From assembly GCA_015501585.1 (NCBI GenBank), contig JADNRY010000768.1, positions 1-27,187 of the forward strand: a DNA stretch of 27,187 nt, in the 5' to 3' direction. The translations under genes and the position numbers were made by a program. This document shows, one piece after another, positions 18,428-27,187 of this stretch. The stretch's first letter is position 1. The number at the start of each line of letters is the position of its first letter. The stretch is from Rhodocollybia butyracea (Eukaryota; Basidiomycota; Agaricomycetes; Agaricales; Omphalotaceae). The notes under the pieces were generated by a model. That model saw only the letters and a list, made by a program, of their open reading frames with translations. It was not told the origin of the DNA and made no database searches.

Positions 18428-19647
18428 CTGAGGTCGGATGGATTGTTCATCTCTCCATCTCGTTGTTCCGTTTCTGATGCTGATGGACTTGGTTTTTTGA
18501 CCGGACTCTGTGTTGTACTACAAGGATAGATACAAAGTTGTATAAGTTTTTGTATTACCTAGCGACTGCGCGCCTCGCCACTCCATGTGTTTTTCCTAGC
18601 ATCTCTTCGTTTGTTTTTTATGTTGTATCAGGTTTGGTATCCCGTATGTACTTTTAGGGTTTCTTTGTTTAGGTTAGAAGTGCCTGGCCATATGTATGTA
18701 TGTATGTATGTTGTAACTTCGTTTGGGTTTTTTTTTTTGTCGTTTCGTTTTGCCTGTTGCAAAGTGCTTGCTTTGGTGGTAACATACATAAATGCATTAA
18801 CTACATGACGCGACGTAACTACAAGTCGACTATAACTCACATAACTTTAACTGACATAACCACACGACTACAACCACACGACTACAACCACACGACTACA
18901 ACTACACGACTGACTAGCTAGACAACTACACGTCTACATATGTAATCGGCTGTTAAATCGCATCAACACTACTTGACTGGTCCACGCAATCGGCCACTTG
19001 GGCGGGCGTGGAAATGGCAAATGGACTGCTTTTTACTCGATGCGATGCGATATAGGATGCAACGCGAGAGATCAGAATGAAGAGAGAACTCAGATATCAG
19101 AAATACCGAATCCGGATACGAATATGCAGAGGGGTTGGAATACAAGACAAGTCGGAATAGACTTGGAATAGACTCGGATTGGGAACTGGGACCGTTTAGG
19201 AGTCTGACCCACGCTCTAGCAGGCCCTCACCCCAGAATGTTCAGCTTCGATCCAGTTATATCATATCGCAATCCTGATATCGAGGACCCACACGGGGAAC
19301 TAGGCTGGGACACAGCTGGGACACTATTGGCCCGAACGCAATTGGTCAAGAAGGAAGGAGCATCGACATCTGACGCACCCGCAGGTGTTCTAGAATTCTA
19401 TGTAAGTACATATGTTAGGAGGAATTCAAAAAGTTCTAGATGAAGCCTTGATATCGGAGGTTTCCGAATCGGATTCTGTAGAGCAGTGTAGACGTACCTT
19501 GTGAGCTGGGAAGAACCAGGATTTCGGATACGGTTTGGCGCCTTTAGCGCTGGTAAGTGTTGGAACAAGCGCGGGAGGTGCAATAACAAGTAAGTTGTTC
19601 GTTTACCATTTCGTTATGTGGGGCTTATAACTGTATACAATATCGAA
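18428..19647. other. Intergenic region with microsatellites
   Basis: It contains TATG repeats (about 18691-18711) and a 14-bp tandem array (CCACACGACTACAA about four times, 18860-18911). An open frame at 19135-19443 has no recognisable domain and ends near a possible donor (GTAAGT at 19400), so a gene fragment is possible but unsupported. Confidence 0.4.
18860..18911. repeat. 14-bp tandem repeat, about 3.7 copies
   Basis: Three exact units of CCACACGACTACAA are followed by a partial one (CTACACGAC). Confidence 0.8.
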
Positions 19648-19729
19648 GCCCGCCTAGCTCAATCGGATAGAGCGTCAGACTTTTATATACATGATCTGAA
19701 GGCTGCGAGTTCGACCCTCGCGGTGGGCT
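19648..19729 (+). tRNA. tRNA-Lys (UUU) with a short intron
   Basis: The acceptor strand GCCCGCC (19648-19654) pairs with GGTGGGC (19722-19728, one G-T pair). The D arm is GCTC/GAGC. The anticodon stem TCAGA/TCTGA encloses CTTTTA, then an 8-nt insert (TATACATG) at the usual intron position one base after the anticodon, then A. The T arm is GCGAG TTCGACC CTCGC. The anticodon TTT reads lysine codons. A run of six Ts at 19738-19743 is the expected RNA polymerase III terminator. Confidence 0.93.
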
Positions 19730-19737
19730 ATGGATGA

Positions 19738-19743
19738 TTTTTT
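19738..19743 (+). terminator. RNA polymerase III terminator of tRNA-Lys
   Basis: TTTTTT begins 8 bp after the discriminator base of the tRNA. Confidence 0.75.
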
Positions 19744-20146
19744 CTATTTGGACTTTATTTTTTATTCAAGTTGCAACTGCGTTCAAACTATTCCGACTAA
19801 CAATCGTAAGGGACGGAGGGATCCCCCTGAGCTACACTATTCTTTGTATTTTGTTATGAAGACGGATATGCCAATATAATGAACGGTTTGTGCACAAAGA
19901 GAAGACTCATGGAGTTCACGATGTAATCTCGTAGATGTATGTATGTATGCCTTGGATTTCAATGGAGAGTGCTCCAATTTCATGTTCCGCCGTGACTATG
20001 CCGAGAGAACCTCGCTAGCCCGGTACATCAGTAAAATGTCAAATCACACTTTTTGCACTTTTCTGAGCTTTTTCTGAGCTATTTGAGAAATCCCCATCAA
20101 GTTTTGATAACTTGGGTGCCCGCATCTGCGAGCTTCAGCACTTGGA
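19744..20146. other. Intergenic stretch, no gene seen
   Basis: It is AT-rich with a short GTATGTATG run (about 19937-19948). Similarity to the downstream duplicate begins only at about 20147. Confidence 0.4.
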
Positions 20147-22945
20147 AAAGTGCTTAAAACCTCACGAGAGCAACACGAGAGTTCAACAAAAGTACTTTCA
20201 CAAGACGATGAAAAGAACATATCGTTAATCAGTAAAGAAGAGTGGAAAAGATTGAATATTCATCTAGTCACTATGGCTCATGGACCACGGTGGCAGAGGC
20301 TGGGCCAACGCCTTTCTTGCATGTATATGTTCGAACTTCGCTCCGACAACTGTTTAATCTTTCTGCTCCTTTGCATGTGACTACTGTGGGTCCAACCCAT
20401 CAAAGCTGTCTAATCACCTTTAGCACACGCGACTGACTTTTATCCCTTTGACCCTTACACCCACCAATGGAGCAACCATCCAAAGATTCTCTCGACAATA
20501 ATCACTCTGGGATGAACTACTCAGAAGAAATGCTCTCTCTCATGCGTAGTATGCATTCCATGATGCAGGCGCGGGAGGAGCGCAAGGCTACCGTACTACA
20601 ATCCAATTCAGACACACACACAGCTCCGCGCTTGGAACATCTCAAGTAACAAGCAGTTTTCAAGTGGGCTCGGATCCTTCTGTACCCTCTTCGCTTCATG
20701 TCCAAGCTCTACCAGTAGCAGAACTACATCTGCCAAGTTGGAGCTCATCCTGCTTGGCACCCGACCCACCAAATAATACTCTCCCACCCAGCATCTGATC
20801 ACCAGCCGATACTACTCTCACAGTATATTGAGCTCTCTCCACGAAGCAGTCTCGGGTTTACACTACGCGTCACCGTTCGGAGAAGAAGATCAAGCAAGGC
20901 ACTAAAAGTGAACCTTTCAAGCCTCGTTGGTTTGGATTGAAAAAGACCCAACAACACGAGATCCTTTGGCAGGTATGTGAATAATTTTCGCGTATTTGTT
21001 TTCAATGTTGTTGATCATTGAACTGTGGTAGCAAACTATGATTATACGGTCAAATATCGAAGATGAATTTATACGAGCTTTGATGAGGAAGTCGCGTCTG
21101 GAGGGTCTATGGCGATGAAGCGGCCGCTTTCGACAATGATATGGTCGGAGAATTGAGCGACAGTTTGGATATCTTATTGGTCTTTGTATGCTCCTTGGCA
21201 CGTCATTTGAATTGGAGTTGCTGATGCCTTTGCAGCTGGTCTTTTCTCTGCTGTCCTCACAACGTTTGTGGCACAAACATCACATCCTGTCTCAAGACAA
21301 CACTCAGCCTCTGCATCTTATCTCAGTGAGTTGACCATGCTGGTCTGTGCAAATGGAATAGTACCACACCTTGAACATTCCTCCACCATTACTACATCTC
21401 TCCTGCCATCCTTGACCTATGGGTAAAATGGTCTATGGTTTACAAGCCTTATTATTTCACTTTCTGTTGCTCTCTTTGCAGTGCTTGCAAAGCAGTGCTT
21501 CGTAGTATATGTCCATTATCACTGGCACACCCGTGAACAAGCACTTATCGGCAATACCGCTTTGATGGGCTCGAGAAATGCGGGTTCAGTCGCTCATTGA
21601 CTGCTCCCCACCCTACTCCATCTAGCCTGATACTATTCTTTGCTGGGCTTGTCATCTTCCTCATTCCTTTGAGCATCACTATGGCATATGTCATTGGTGC
21701 AATCTCTGTGACTGTTCTTGTTCTTTACCTCACAGCAACTCTCTCCCACTATTCACTGTTCAATGTTCTTACAGGACAAACGCTTACGCATTGCTCTTCT
21801 CACCGCTCTTTATGGGCTCTTCTGGGAATATATTACATTACAATTTCTGCCTATACCTGGGTAAGAAACGACCCCTGGATTCAAAATTTCACATTTTCAT
21901 ATGCCATATGTTAGTAGAACTTTGAAAGGAGAGGAACGTTCCATAACTGTCAGGCACAGGAATCCGGATATAGCTTCTCTAACATGGCTTGGCTTCTATA
22001 CCTCTAATCCATCTGCAAAGAGTGTTCTTTGTCAGTCACTTGGGGCATTTCCTTCAAAAATTTCAGAAAAGCTGGGGAAGGTCACAGATGAACTTCAGGT
22101 GTTGGTGCGAATCTATACACACTACGCACCTCAACAAACTAGACGAGGTGGAGGGTTGGCTTCGCGCAGGAATCCATCTCCGAAGCTCCATACCTGCTCA
22201 TTGCATCAAAGAAAACTTTCACCCACTCTATGAGTCCACCATCTCAGATCATAACTGCAATATCGCTTCTGCTCTTTCGGCATTGGCTTTTGGGCTAAGC
22301 CCAGTGAAATTTGTTCATGCTGGACAATGTATAGAGCTCACTGCTGAAGATGCCATAAACTGGGTCCTTGCTACCTATAAGGAAGGTCCACCTTTGGACC
22401 TTCCAGGACTTGTATGGGAATCACTGCTGGTCCAAATATCTGGGAATATCTCTTTTGAATATTTGGTATTCGCCATCCGACGCTATTCAGGCCACACAGT
22501 TTCCTCCACCATAATCCAAGATCTTATTAGCTCTGACCGTGCGCAGCACTCAAGGACCCCCAGTTTCCAACTCTTAGATGAAAGTCTTCCTCTTTGAAAG
22601 GAGAAACATGGAAAGGCTAAAATTAAATTGAGAGGGAGAAATTGGAGACAGAGATGGAGATGCTGAAATGAAACACAACATATAAGGTTTGCCAAAGAAA
22701 AGCAGAATGGGACTGGAGTGGGCCAACTTCCTCTGGCACCCAATATCATTAACACTACGCACAACCTTGAATAAGCACCCGATGTATTGTATACCAATCG
22801 TATACATGGCGGAGAATATTTGACGTAGTATTCAGCTATCAATGTTATGATTCGAAATGAGCTTTACCGAGAAACCTTGAATAAATCGGTAGCTCTTACT
22901 AGCAGAAAGAGCTACTTAGCCCCCTAAAAGAAATCTATTGCAGTA
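20147..22945 (+). repeat. Segmental duplicate, copy A (2.8 kb)
   Basis: It aligns in the same orientation to 23890-26662. The match starts at AAAGTGCTTAAAA and ends at AAATCTATT(G/A)CAGTA, and includes the 5' flank, all exons and introns, and the 3' flank of a DUF6535 gene. Confidence 0.85.
20467..22597 (+). pseudogene. DUF6535-type membrane protein, copy A, broken
   Basis: DUF6535 proteins are Agaricomycete multi-pass membrane proteins of unknown role, present in large gene families. ATG at 20467 opens MEQPSKDSLDN and MNYSEEMLSLMRS, shared with copy B. The frame then ends at 20649 (LEHLK, TAA). After the intron 20973-21031 comes ANYDYTVKY, but a frameshift follows within about 10 codons before GDEAAAFDNDMVGELSD (hidden in another frame). 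Intron 21186-21235 precedes LFSAVL. The transmembrane block (LILFFAGLVIFLIPLSITMAY, then ISVTVLVLYLTATL) is partly intact. The C-terminal part is open at 21989-22597 (LSALAFGLSPVKF, CIELTAEDAINWV, end DESLPL). Comparison with copy B suggests at least four indels. It is not translatable as one protein as assembled. Confidence 0.8.
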
Positions 22946-23889
22946 CCTTTATCTAATTCTAATACCTCCAGGTATTTTTGGGTTTACGCCCTGCAAGGGT
23001 AGCTTCCACATCGAATCTCCCCGGGATCCTACATCGTCGCTCCCGGGCTCCCTTCTGTGAGGCTCTGGCATCCCGCTCACCTTGCCCCAAGGTGATATTA
23101 CGACACCCACCGGGACCTGCACATCGGAACGTCAAGAATTGACGAGTTTTGTGCTTGTGAGGACGGTGTGTGCCCGGGAGCCTGTTATGCCTCTGGGGGT
23201 TGGTGAGTGTGAGTGTTCCTGAAAGGATAGAAAGGAGTGCGGCTGTGGTTTCGGTTGTGGATGGGGGCTGTGGGCGCATGGGGTGGCGGTAGATCCGGAA
23301 AGCCAGACTCAGCCAATTTGGGATGCAACGGTGTCGCTAGAGGCGGTGGAGGTCTGTGATGTTTCATGTAAGTAAATACATCCTGGATTCTTAATATTCC
23401 TTGTGAGAGTGCCACTGGTGTTGTAGTCTTTTGCCCGATCGCCTTCATCTGACTTCAAAGTTTTTCTTTCCTTTTCTCTAGGCACGAGCGGTAGTTGGCA
23501 CTCTTATAGACTTGAATCTAAGTTAAACGTGGTGTACTTGAGCGGACTGGGTGCGATGTAGCTTCGGAAGCCATCGTTCAACTCGAACTCGAACTCGCCT
23601 CCAGATACCGCACACGAGATCATACCAGGTGATCTCCTCTCCTTTGGCTCCTCACATGTTCTACTTGCAGGGATCACCACTATCCGCTGAGTCACTCCAA
23701 GCCTTTACCCAAGTCGTCATGCTCTTATGGGATCCCTCCTCCTCCGTCCCCTCGCCTCTTATTCTTATACCTTCCCACTTCTTCCTTCTCCAACAACTCG
23801 AAAGATTCAAAAAAGCAAAAATTTTCGTAAGCCCTCGTCGCGTTATCCCGCTCCGACATCCCCCCAGTGCTCTCCTCTACTCTTATGTC
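22946..23889. other. Spacer between the two duplicated segments
   Basis: It is not shared between the copies and is more GC-rich than they are. On the minus strand, overlapping frames at 23448-23185 (proline/histidine-rich) and 23279-22959 (FRCAGPGGCRN, basic end) could be exons of one gene but no splice joins them clearly. On the plus strand, 23673-23830 reads GSPLSAESLQAF... after a possible acceptor at 23670, and could be the stump of a gene cut by the duplicate. I assign no function. Confidence 0.3.
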
Positions 23890-26662
23890 AAAGTGCTTAA
23901 AAGCTCACACGAAAGCAACACGAGAGTTCAACGAAAGTACATTCACCAGACGATCGCGATAGAAAGAACATATCGTTAACCAGCAAAGAGGAATGGAAAA
24001 GATTGAATAATTAGTGAATGTTCACTGTGGCTCATGAACCACGGTGACAGAGGCTAAGGCCAATGCCTAACCTTCAAGTTTCTTCACAGTCCTTTTTGCA
24101 TGTGACTACTGTGATAGGCGCTCGGTCCATTCAAGCTGTCTTTAGTGCACGCCACTGACTTTTATCTTTCTACACACCAATGGAGCAGTCATCCGAAGAT
24201 TCTCTCGACAATCGCTCTGGGATGAACTACTCAGAGGAAATGCTCTCTCTCATGCGTAGTATGCATTCCTTCATGCAGGCGCGGGAGAGCGCGAGGCTAC
24301 CATACTGCAATCCAATTCGGACCCTGCACATCCAGCTCCCGCGCTTGTAACAGCTCAGCCAATAAGCAGTTTTCAAGTGGCCTCGATCCCTCCGTACCCT
24401 CGTCTCCGCATGTCCAAGCTGTACCAGTAGCAGAACCTACATACACAAGCCGGAGCTCATCTTGCTCAGGCACCCGATCCACCAAATAATACTCTCCCCG
24501 CCAGGCATCAGATCCACCAGCCAATAATCTTACAAGTGAATTGAATTTTCTCTATGAACAATCTCGGATTTGCACCACGCCGTCACCGGTTCGGAGAAGA
24601 AGATCACGCAGCAGGCATAAAAATGGACCTTTCAAGCCTCGTCGGTTTGGATTGAAAAAGGACCCAACAACACGAGATCCTTTGGCAGGTATGTGAATAT
24701 TTTTGCGTGTTTGTTCTTAATGTTGTCGATCATTGAGCTTTGTTAGCAAACTACGATTATACGGTCAAATACCCAGAGGATGAACGTTACCATGAGCTGG
24801 ACTCAGAGGCTCGTATCTGGAGAGTCTATGGCGATGAAGCGACCGCTTTCGACAATGATATGGTTGGTGAATTGAGTGACAGTTTGGATATCTTGTTGGT
24901 CTTTGTATGCTCCTTGGCACGTCATTTGAATTGGAGTTGCTGATGCCTTTGCAGGCTGGCCTTTTCTCTGCTGTCCTCACATCATTTGTGGCACAAACAT
25001 CCAGTCACTGTCTCAAGACAACACTCACTCTCTGCACTATCTCAGTGAGTTGACCATGCTGGTCTGTGCAAATGGAAATAACCACCACCTTGAACATTCC
25101 TCCCACCATTACTACATTCTCTCCTGCCATCCTTGACCTATGGGTAAATGGTCTATGGTTTACAAGCCTTATTATTTCACTTTCTGTTGCTCTCTTTGCA
25201 GTGCTTGCAAAGCAGTGGCTTCGTCAGTATATGTCCATTATCACTGGCACACCCCGTGAACAAGCACTTATCCGGCAATTCCGCTTTGATGGGCTCGAGA
25301 AATGGCGGGTTCAGTCGCTCATTGGACTGCTCCCCACCCTACTCCATCTAGCCCTGATACTATTCTTTGCTGGGCTTGTCATCTTCCTCATTCCTTTGAG
25401 CATCACTATGGCATATGTCCACGGTGCTATCTCAGTGACTGTTGTTGTTCTTTACCTCACAGCAACTGTCCTTCCACTATTTGCTGTTCAGTGTTCTTAC
25501 AGAACAACCCTACACAACTGCTTTACTCACGTGTTCTCTATGCACTCTTTCGGAGAATATATACCATTATAATCTCTGCCTACAACTGGGTATGGAAACA
25601 ACCCATGAATGTGGAGTCTGCAGGTTCCTCAGGCTATATGCCACTAGTTGGGAGCAATTTGAAAGAAGAGGAATGGTTCACAGCTTGCCACCGTCACAAT
25701 CAGGACTTAGCCTCTCTGGCATGGCTGGGCCACTATACCTCCAATCCATCTGCAAAGAGTGTTCTTTGTCGGTCACTTGGGGCGTTTCCTCCTGAGATGT
25801 CAGAAAAACTAAATGAGGTCGCAAATGTTTATTATGTGTTATCACATATCCGTGACCATTTAGGCTCCTCAACAAATCTAGACGAGTTGGAGGGTTGGCT
25901 TCGCGCAGGCATCCATTTCAGCTCCATGGATCAGGTTTTCTTTATATTCAGACAACCCTTCTATGAGTTGAACATCACAGACCATAACTGTGATATCACT
26001 TCCGCTCTTTCAGCACTGGCTTTCGGGATAACTCCAGTCAAATTTTTTCATGCTGAACAATGCATAGAGCTTGCTGCTGAACATGCCATGGACTGGGTTT
26101 TTGAGACCTACGAGGAAGATTTACCTTTGGACCTTCCGCCACTTGTACGGGAATCACTGCTCCGAAGTTCTGAAAATTTTCCTGACCGTGACTACCTTGT
26201 TGCATTTATAAGACAAATTTCAGCCACCACAGTTAGTTCGACTGTAATTCGAGGTCTTATTACTTCCGGATCTACCCCTTCGCTGTCTTACAATTAAGTA
26301 TTCTAACTCTTAAATCAAGAAAGAAACCCTTTCTTCTTAGAAACTTTGGGGAAGCATGGGGAGGTTAAAACCAAGATGGGAGGGAGAAATCGCAGACAAA
26401 GATGAGAGGCTGAAATGAAACCTGATGTAAGATTTGGCAAAGAAAAGCAGAATGGAATAGAGTTTACCTCCTCTGTCCAATATCATCATGCACAATCTTA
26501 AAATATAAGTATTATACTAGTTACGCCTCCCATGGCTGAGACTACTTAACGTATTCAGTTATCGATAATGAGCTATTACTACTACTTGTGCTGAGAAAAT
26601 CCGGCTAGCTCGGTAGCGGAAAGAGCTACTCACTGATTCCTCGGAAAAAATCTATTACAGTA
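23890..26662 (+). repeat. Segmental duplicate, copy B (2.8 kb)
   Basis: It is the direct partner of 20147-22945, displaced by about 3.74 kb. Most of it aligns closely, with scattered substitutions and small indels. Confidence 0.85.
24182..26297 (+). pseudogene. DUF6535-type membrane protein, copy B, broken
   Basis: The start MEQSSEDSLDN matches copy A. One G is missing in the GGGAG-AG run at about 24287 relative to copy A (GGGAGGAG), which shifts the frame. Introns 24689-24746 and 24905-24954 are conserved. The exon between them reads ANYDYTVKYPEDERYHELD and WRVYGDEATAFDNDMVGEL, the hallmark start of the domain. AGLFSAVLTSFVAQTS follows, then another shift. The membrane block 25066-25490 is open (LWFTSLIISLSVALFAVLA; LLPTLLHLALILFFAGLVIF; ISVTVVVLYLTATVL), with three or four hydrophobic helices. 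The C-terminal part, about 25530-26297, is open to TAA (WLGHYTSNPSAKSVL; LDELEGWLRAGIHF; ends LSYN). It is better preserved than copy A but still shifted several times. Confidence 0.82.
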
Positions 26663-26784
26663 TATTTCACTACGGCGCATTCTATAAATGGCACGCGAAA
26701 AAGGCAAAGACATATATTGCATAATGCAACGATAAATATTAAGCAAAAAATGATAAACTTCTTTTGAACAAGTATTGATTTAAC
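26663..26784. other. Short AT-rich stretch, no gene seen
   Basis: It lies between the end of copy B and the reverse transcriptase remnant. No target-site duplication could be identified. Confidence 0.4.
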
Positions 26785-27187
26785 ATGGCTTTCATAAGAA
26801 CGCCTTCCCCTCTACTGACTTGCCTATCTTTAGTTAAACTGAGCTGCTGTGGCCTATCGAACCCCGTCTTTGATTGGATACACATGCTATGCGCGCGCAT
26901 GTCGTATGTAGTGAAACATGGGGAAGTGTATCTGCCGCTTTCTGAAGTTTGGTCGGTCTACTAACAGGGGACACGCTATCACCCATGCCATGGAACATTT
27001 ACTTCGCTGACCTGGCCATCCCGGAACACAGGGACGATAACGCTTTGTACGGGATGCAAGTTTCTCATGTAGAACAGGCACCTTGCCGCAAGGCTTACAG
27101 CTCGAACTCAATGCATTTTTTCGTTGGTGCACTGTTAACTCCATGACCATCAGAGTGCACTGAACAAAAATGGATGCTCTTTGGTCC
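26785..27187 (+). pseudogene. Non-LTR retrotransposon reverse transcriptase remnant
   Basis: Pieces of the reverse transcriptase domain appear in order but in different frames: NAFPSTDLPIF (the KNAFDS-type motif, near 26800), KLSCCGLSNPVFDWIHML (about 26838-26890), MSYVVKHGE, LTGDTLSPMPWNIYFADLA (the GDPLSP-type motif, 26953-27010), VSHVEQA (about 27061-27080), and LNAFFRWCTVNSMTI. The catalytic aspartate pair expected straight after VEQA is missing, since the sequence runs on into GLQLELNAFF-type sequence with a gap. There are also frameshifts and stops (TAA at 26960, TGA at 27163). The remnant lacks its 5' part and continues beyond the window. It would be inactive. Confidence 0.85.

Noticed and set aside
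18691..18911. Repeats considered as a CRISPR-like or telomere-like array
   Set aside because: They are plain 4-bp and 14-bp tandem repeats without unique spacers, and the units do not resemble fungal telomere repeats.
19135..19443. 102-codon open frame beside the tRNA
   Set aside because: It has no domain and no clear start context or splice partner; kept only as part of the intergenic description.
25302..25560. N-terminal part of the long 331-codon frame in copy B
   Set aside because: The first 80 or so codons are a shadow of the membrane-domain frame; only the part from about 25530 belongs to the DUF6535 protein.

Overview
The window looks like genomic DNA of a basidiomycete fungus, most likely an Agaricomycete. 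The evidence is many short introns (about 45-85 bp) with GT-AG borders and CTAAY or CTRAC branch sites, an F-box/LRR gene, two DUF6535-type membrane protein genes (a family expanded in Agaricomycetes), an Ac-like hAT transposon with BED-type and hAT dimerisation motifs, and a nuclear tRNA-Lys with a tiny intron. Genus cannot be told from the sequence. Nothing in it looks bacterial or organellar.

Layout. 1-1252: 3' part of a multi-exon gene for a cysteine-rich protein of unknown family. 2148-7082: a second, many-exon gene of unknown family. It has two 12-nt microexons between related introns and is split by a 3.45-kb hAT transposon (3226-6670) whose transposase gene (3478-6461, 12 exons) is largely readable but frameshifted. 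7322-8844 (minus): a truncated Rho/Rac-like GTPase reading frame followed immediately, one frame off, by an SH3 protein; the two may be one gene. 9212-9494 (minus): a small two-exon hypothetical gene. 9714-10555: a non-autonomous DNA transposon with 44-bp terminal inverted repeats. 10556-14819: about 4 kb with no convincing gene, full of local direct duplications and short tandem repeats. 14820-16232 (minus): intronless F-box protein. 16402-18427 (plus): divergently transcribed multi-exon gene for a charged coiled-coil protein with a K/D/Q-rich tail. 19648-19729: tRNA-Lys(UUU). 20147-22945 and 23890-26662: two direct copies of a 2.8-kb segment, each carrying a DUF6535 gene broken by indels. 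26785-27187: 5'-truncated, inactivated reverse transcriptase piece of a non-LTR retrotransposon running off the window.

Reading the parts together, this is an accessory, transposon-rich chromosome region, with a few plausible host genes (F-box, its divergent neighbour, tRNA) among decayed mobile elements and family duplicates. Several disruptions are one-base differences, some at runs of one base. Mutation and uncorrected assembly error cannot be told apart here. The most unusual signals are paired inverted repeats that keep an identical 14-nt loop in two neighbouring introns while the stems change together, the GTPase/SH3 arrangement, and the hAT insertion whose removal would restore the host frame exactly.
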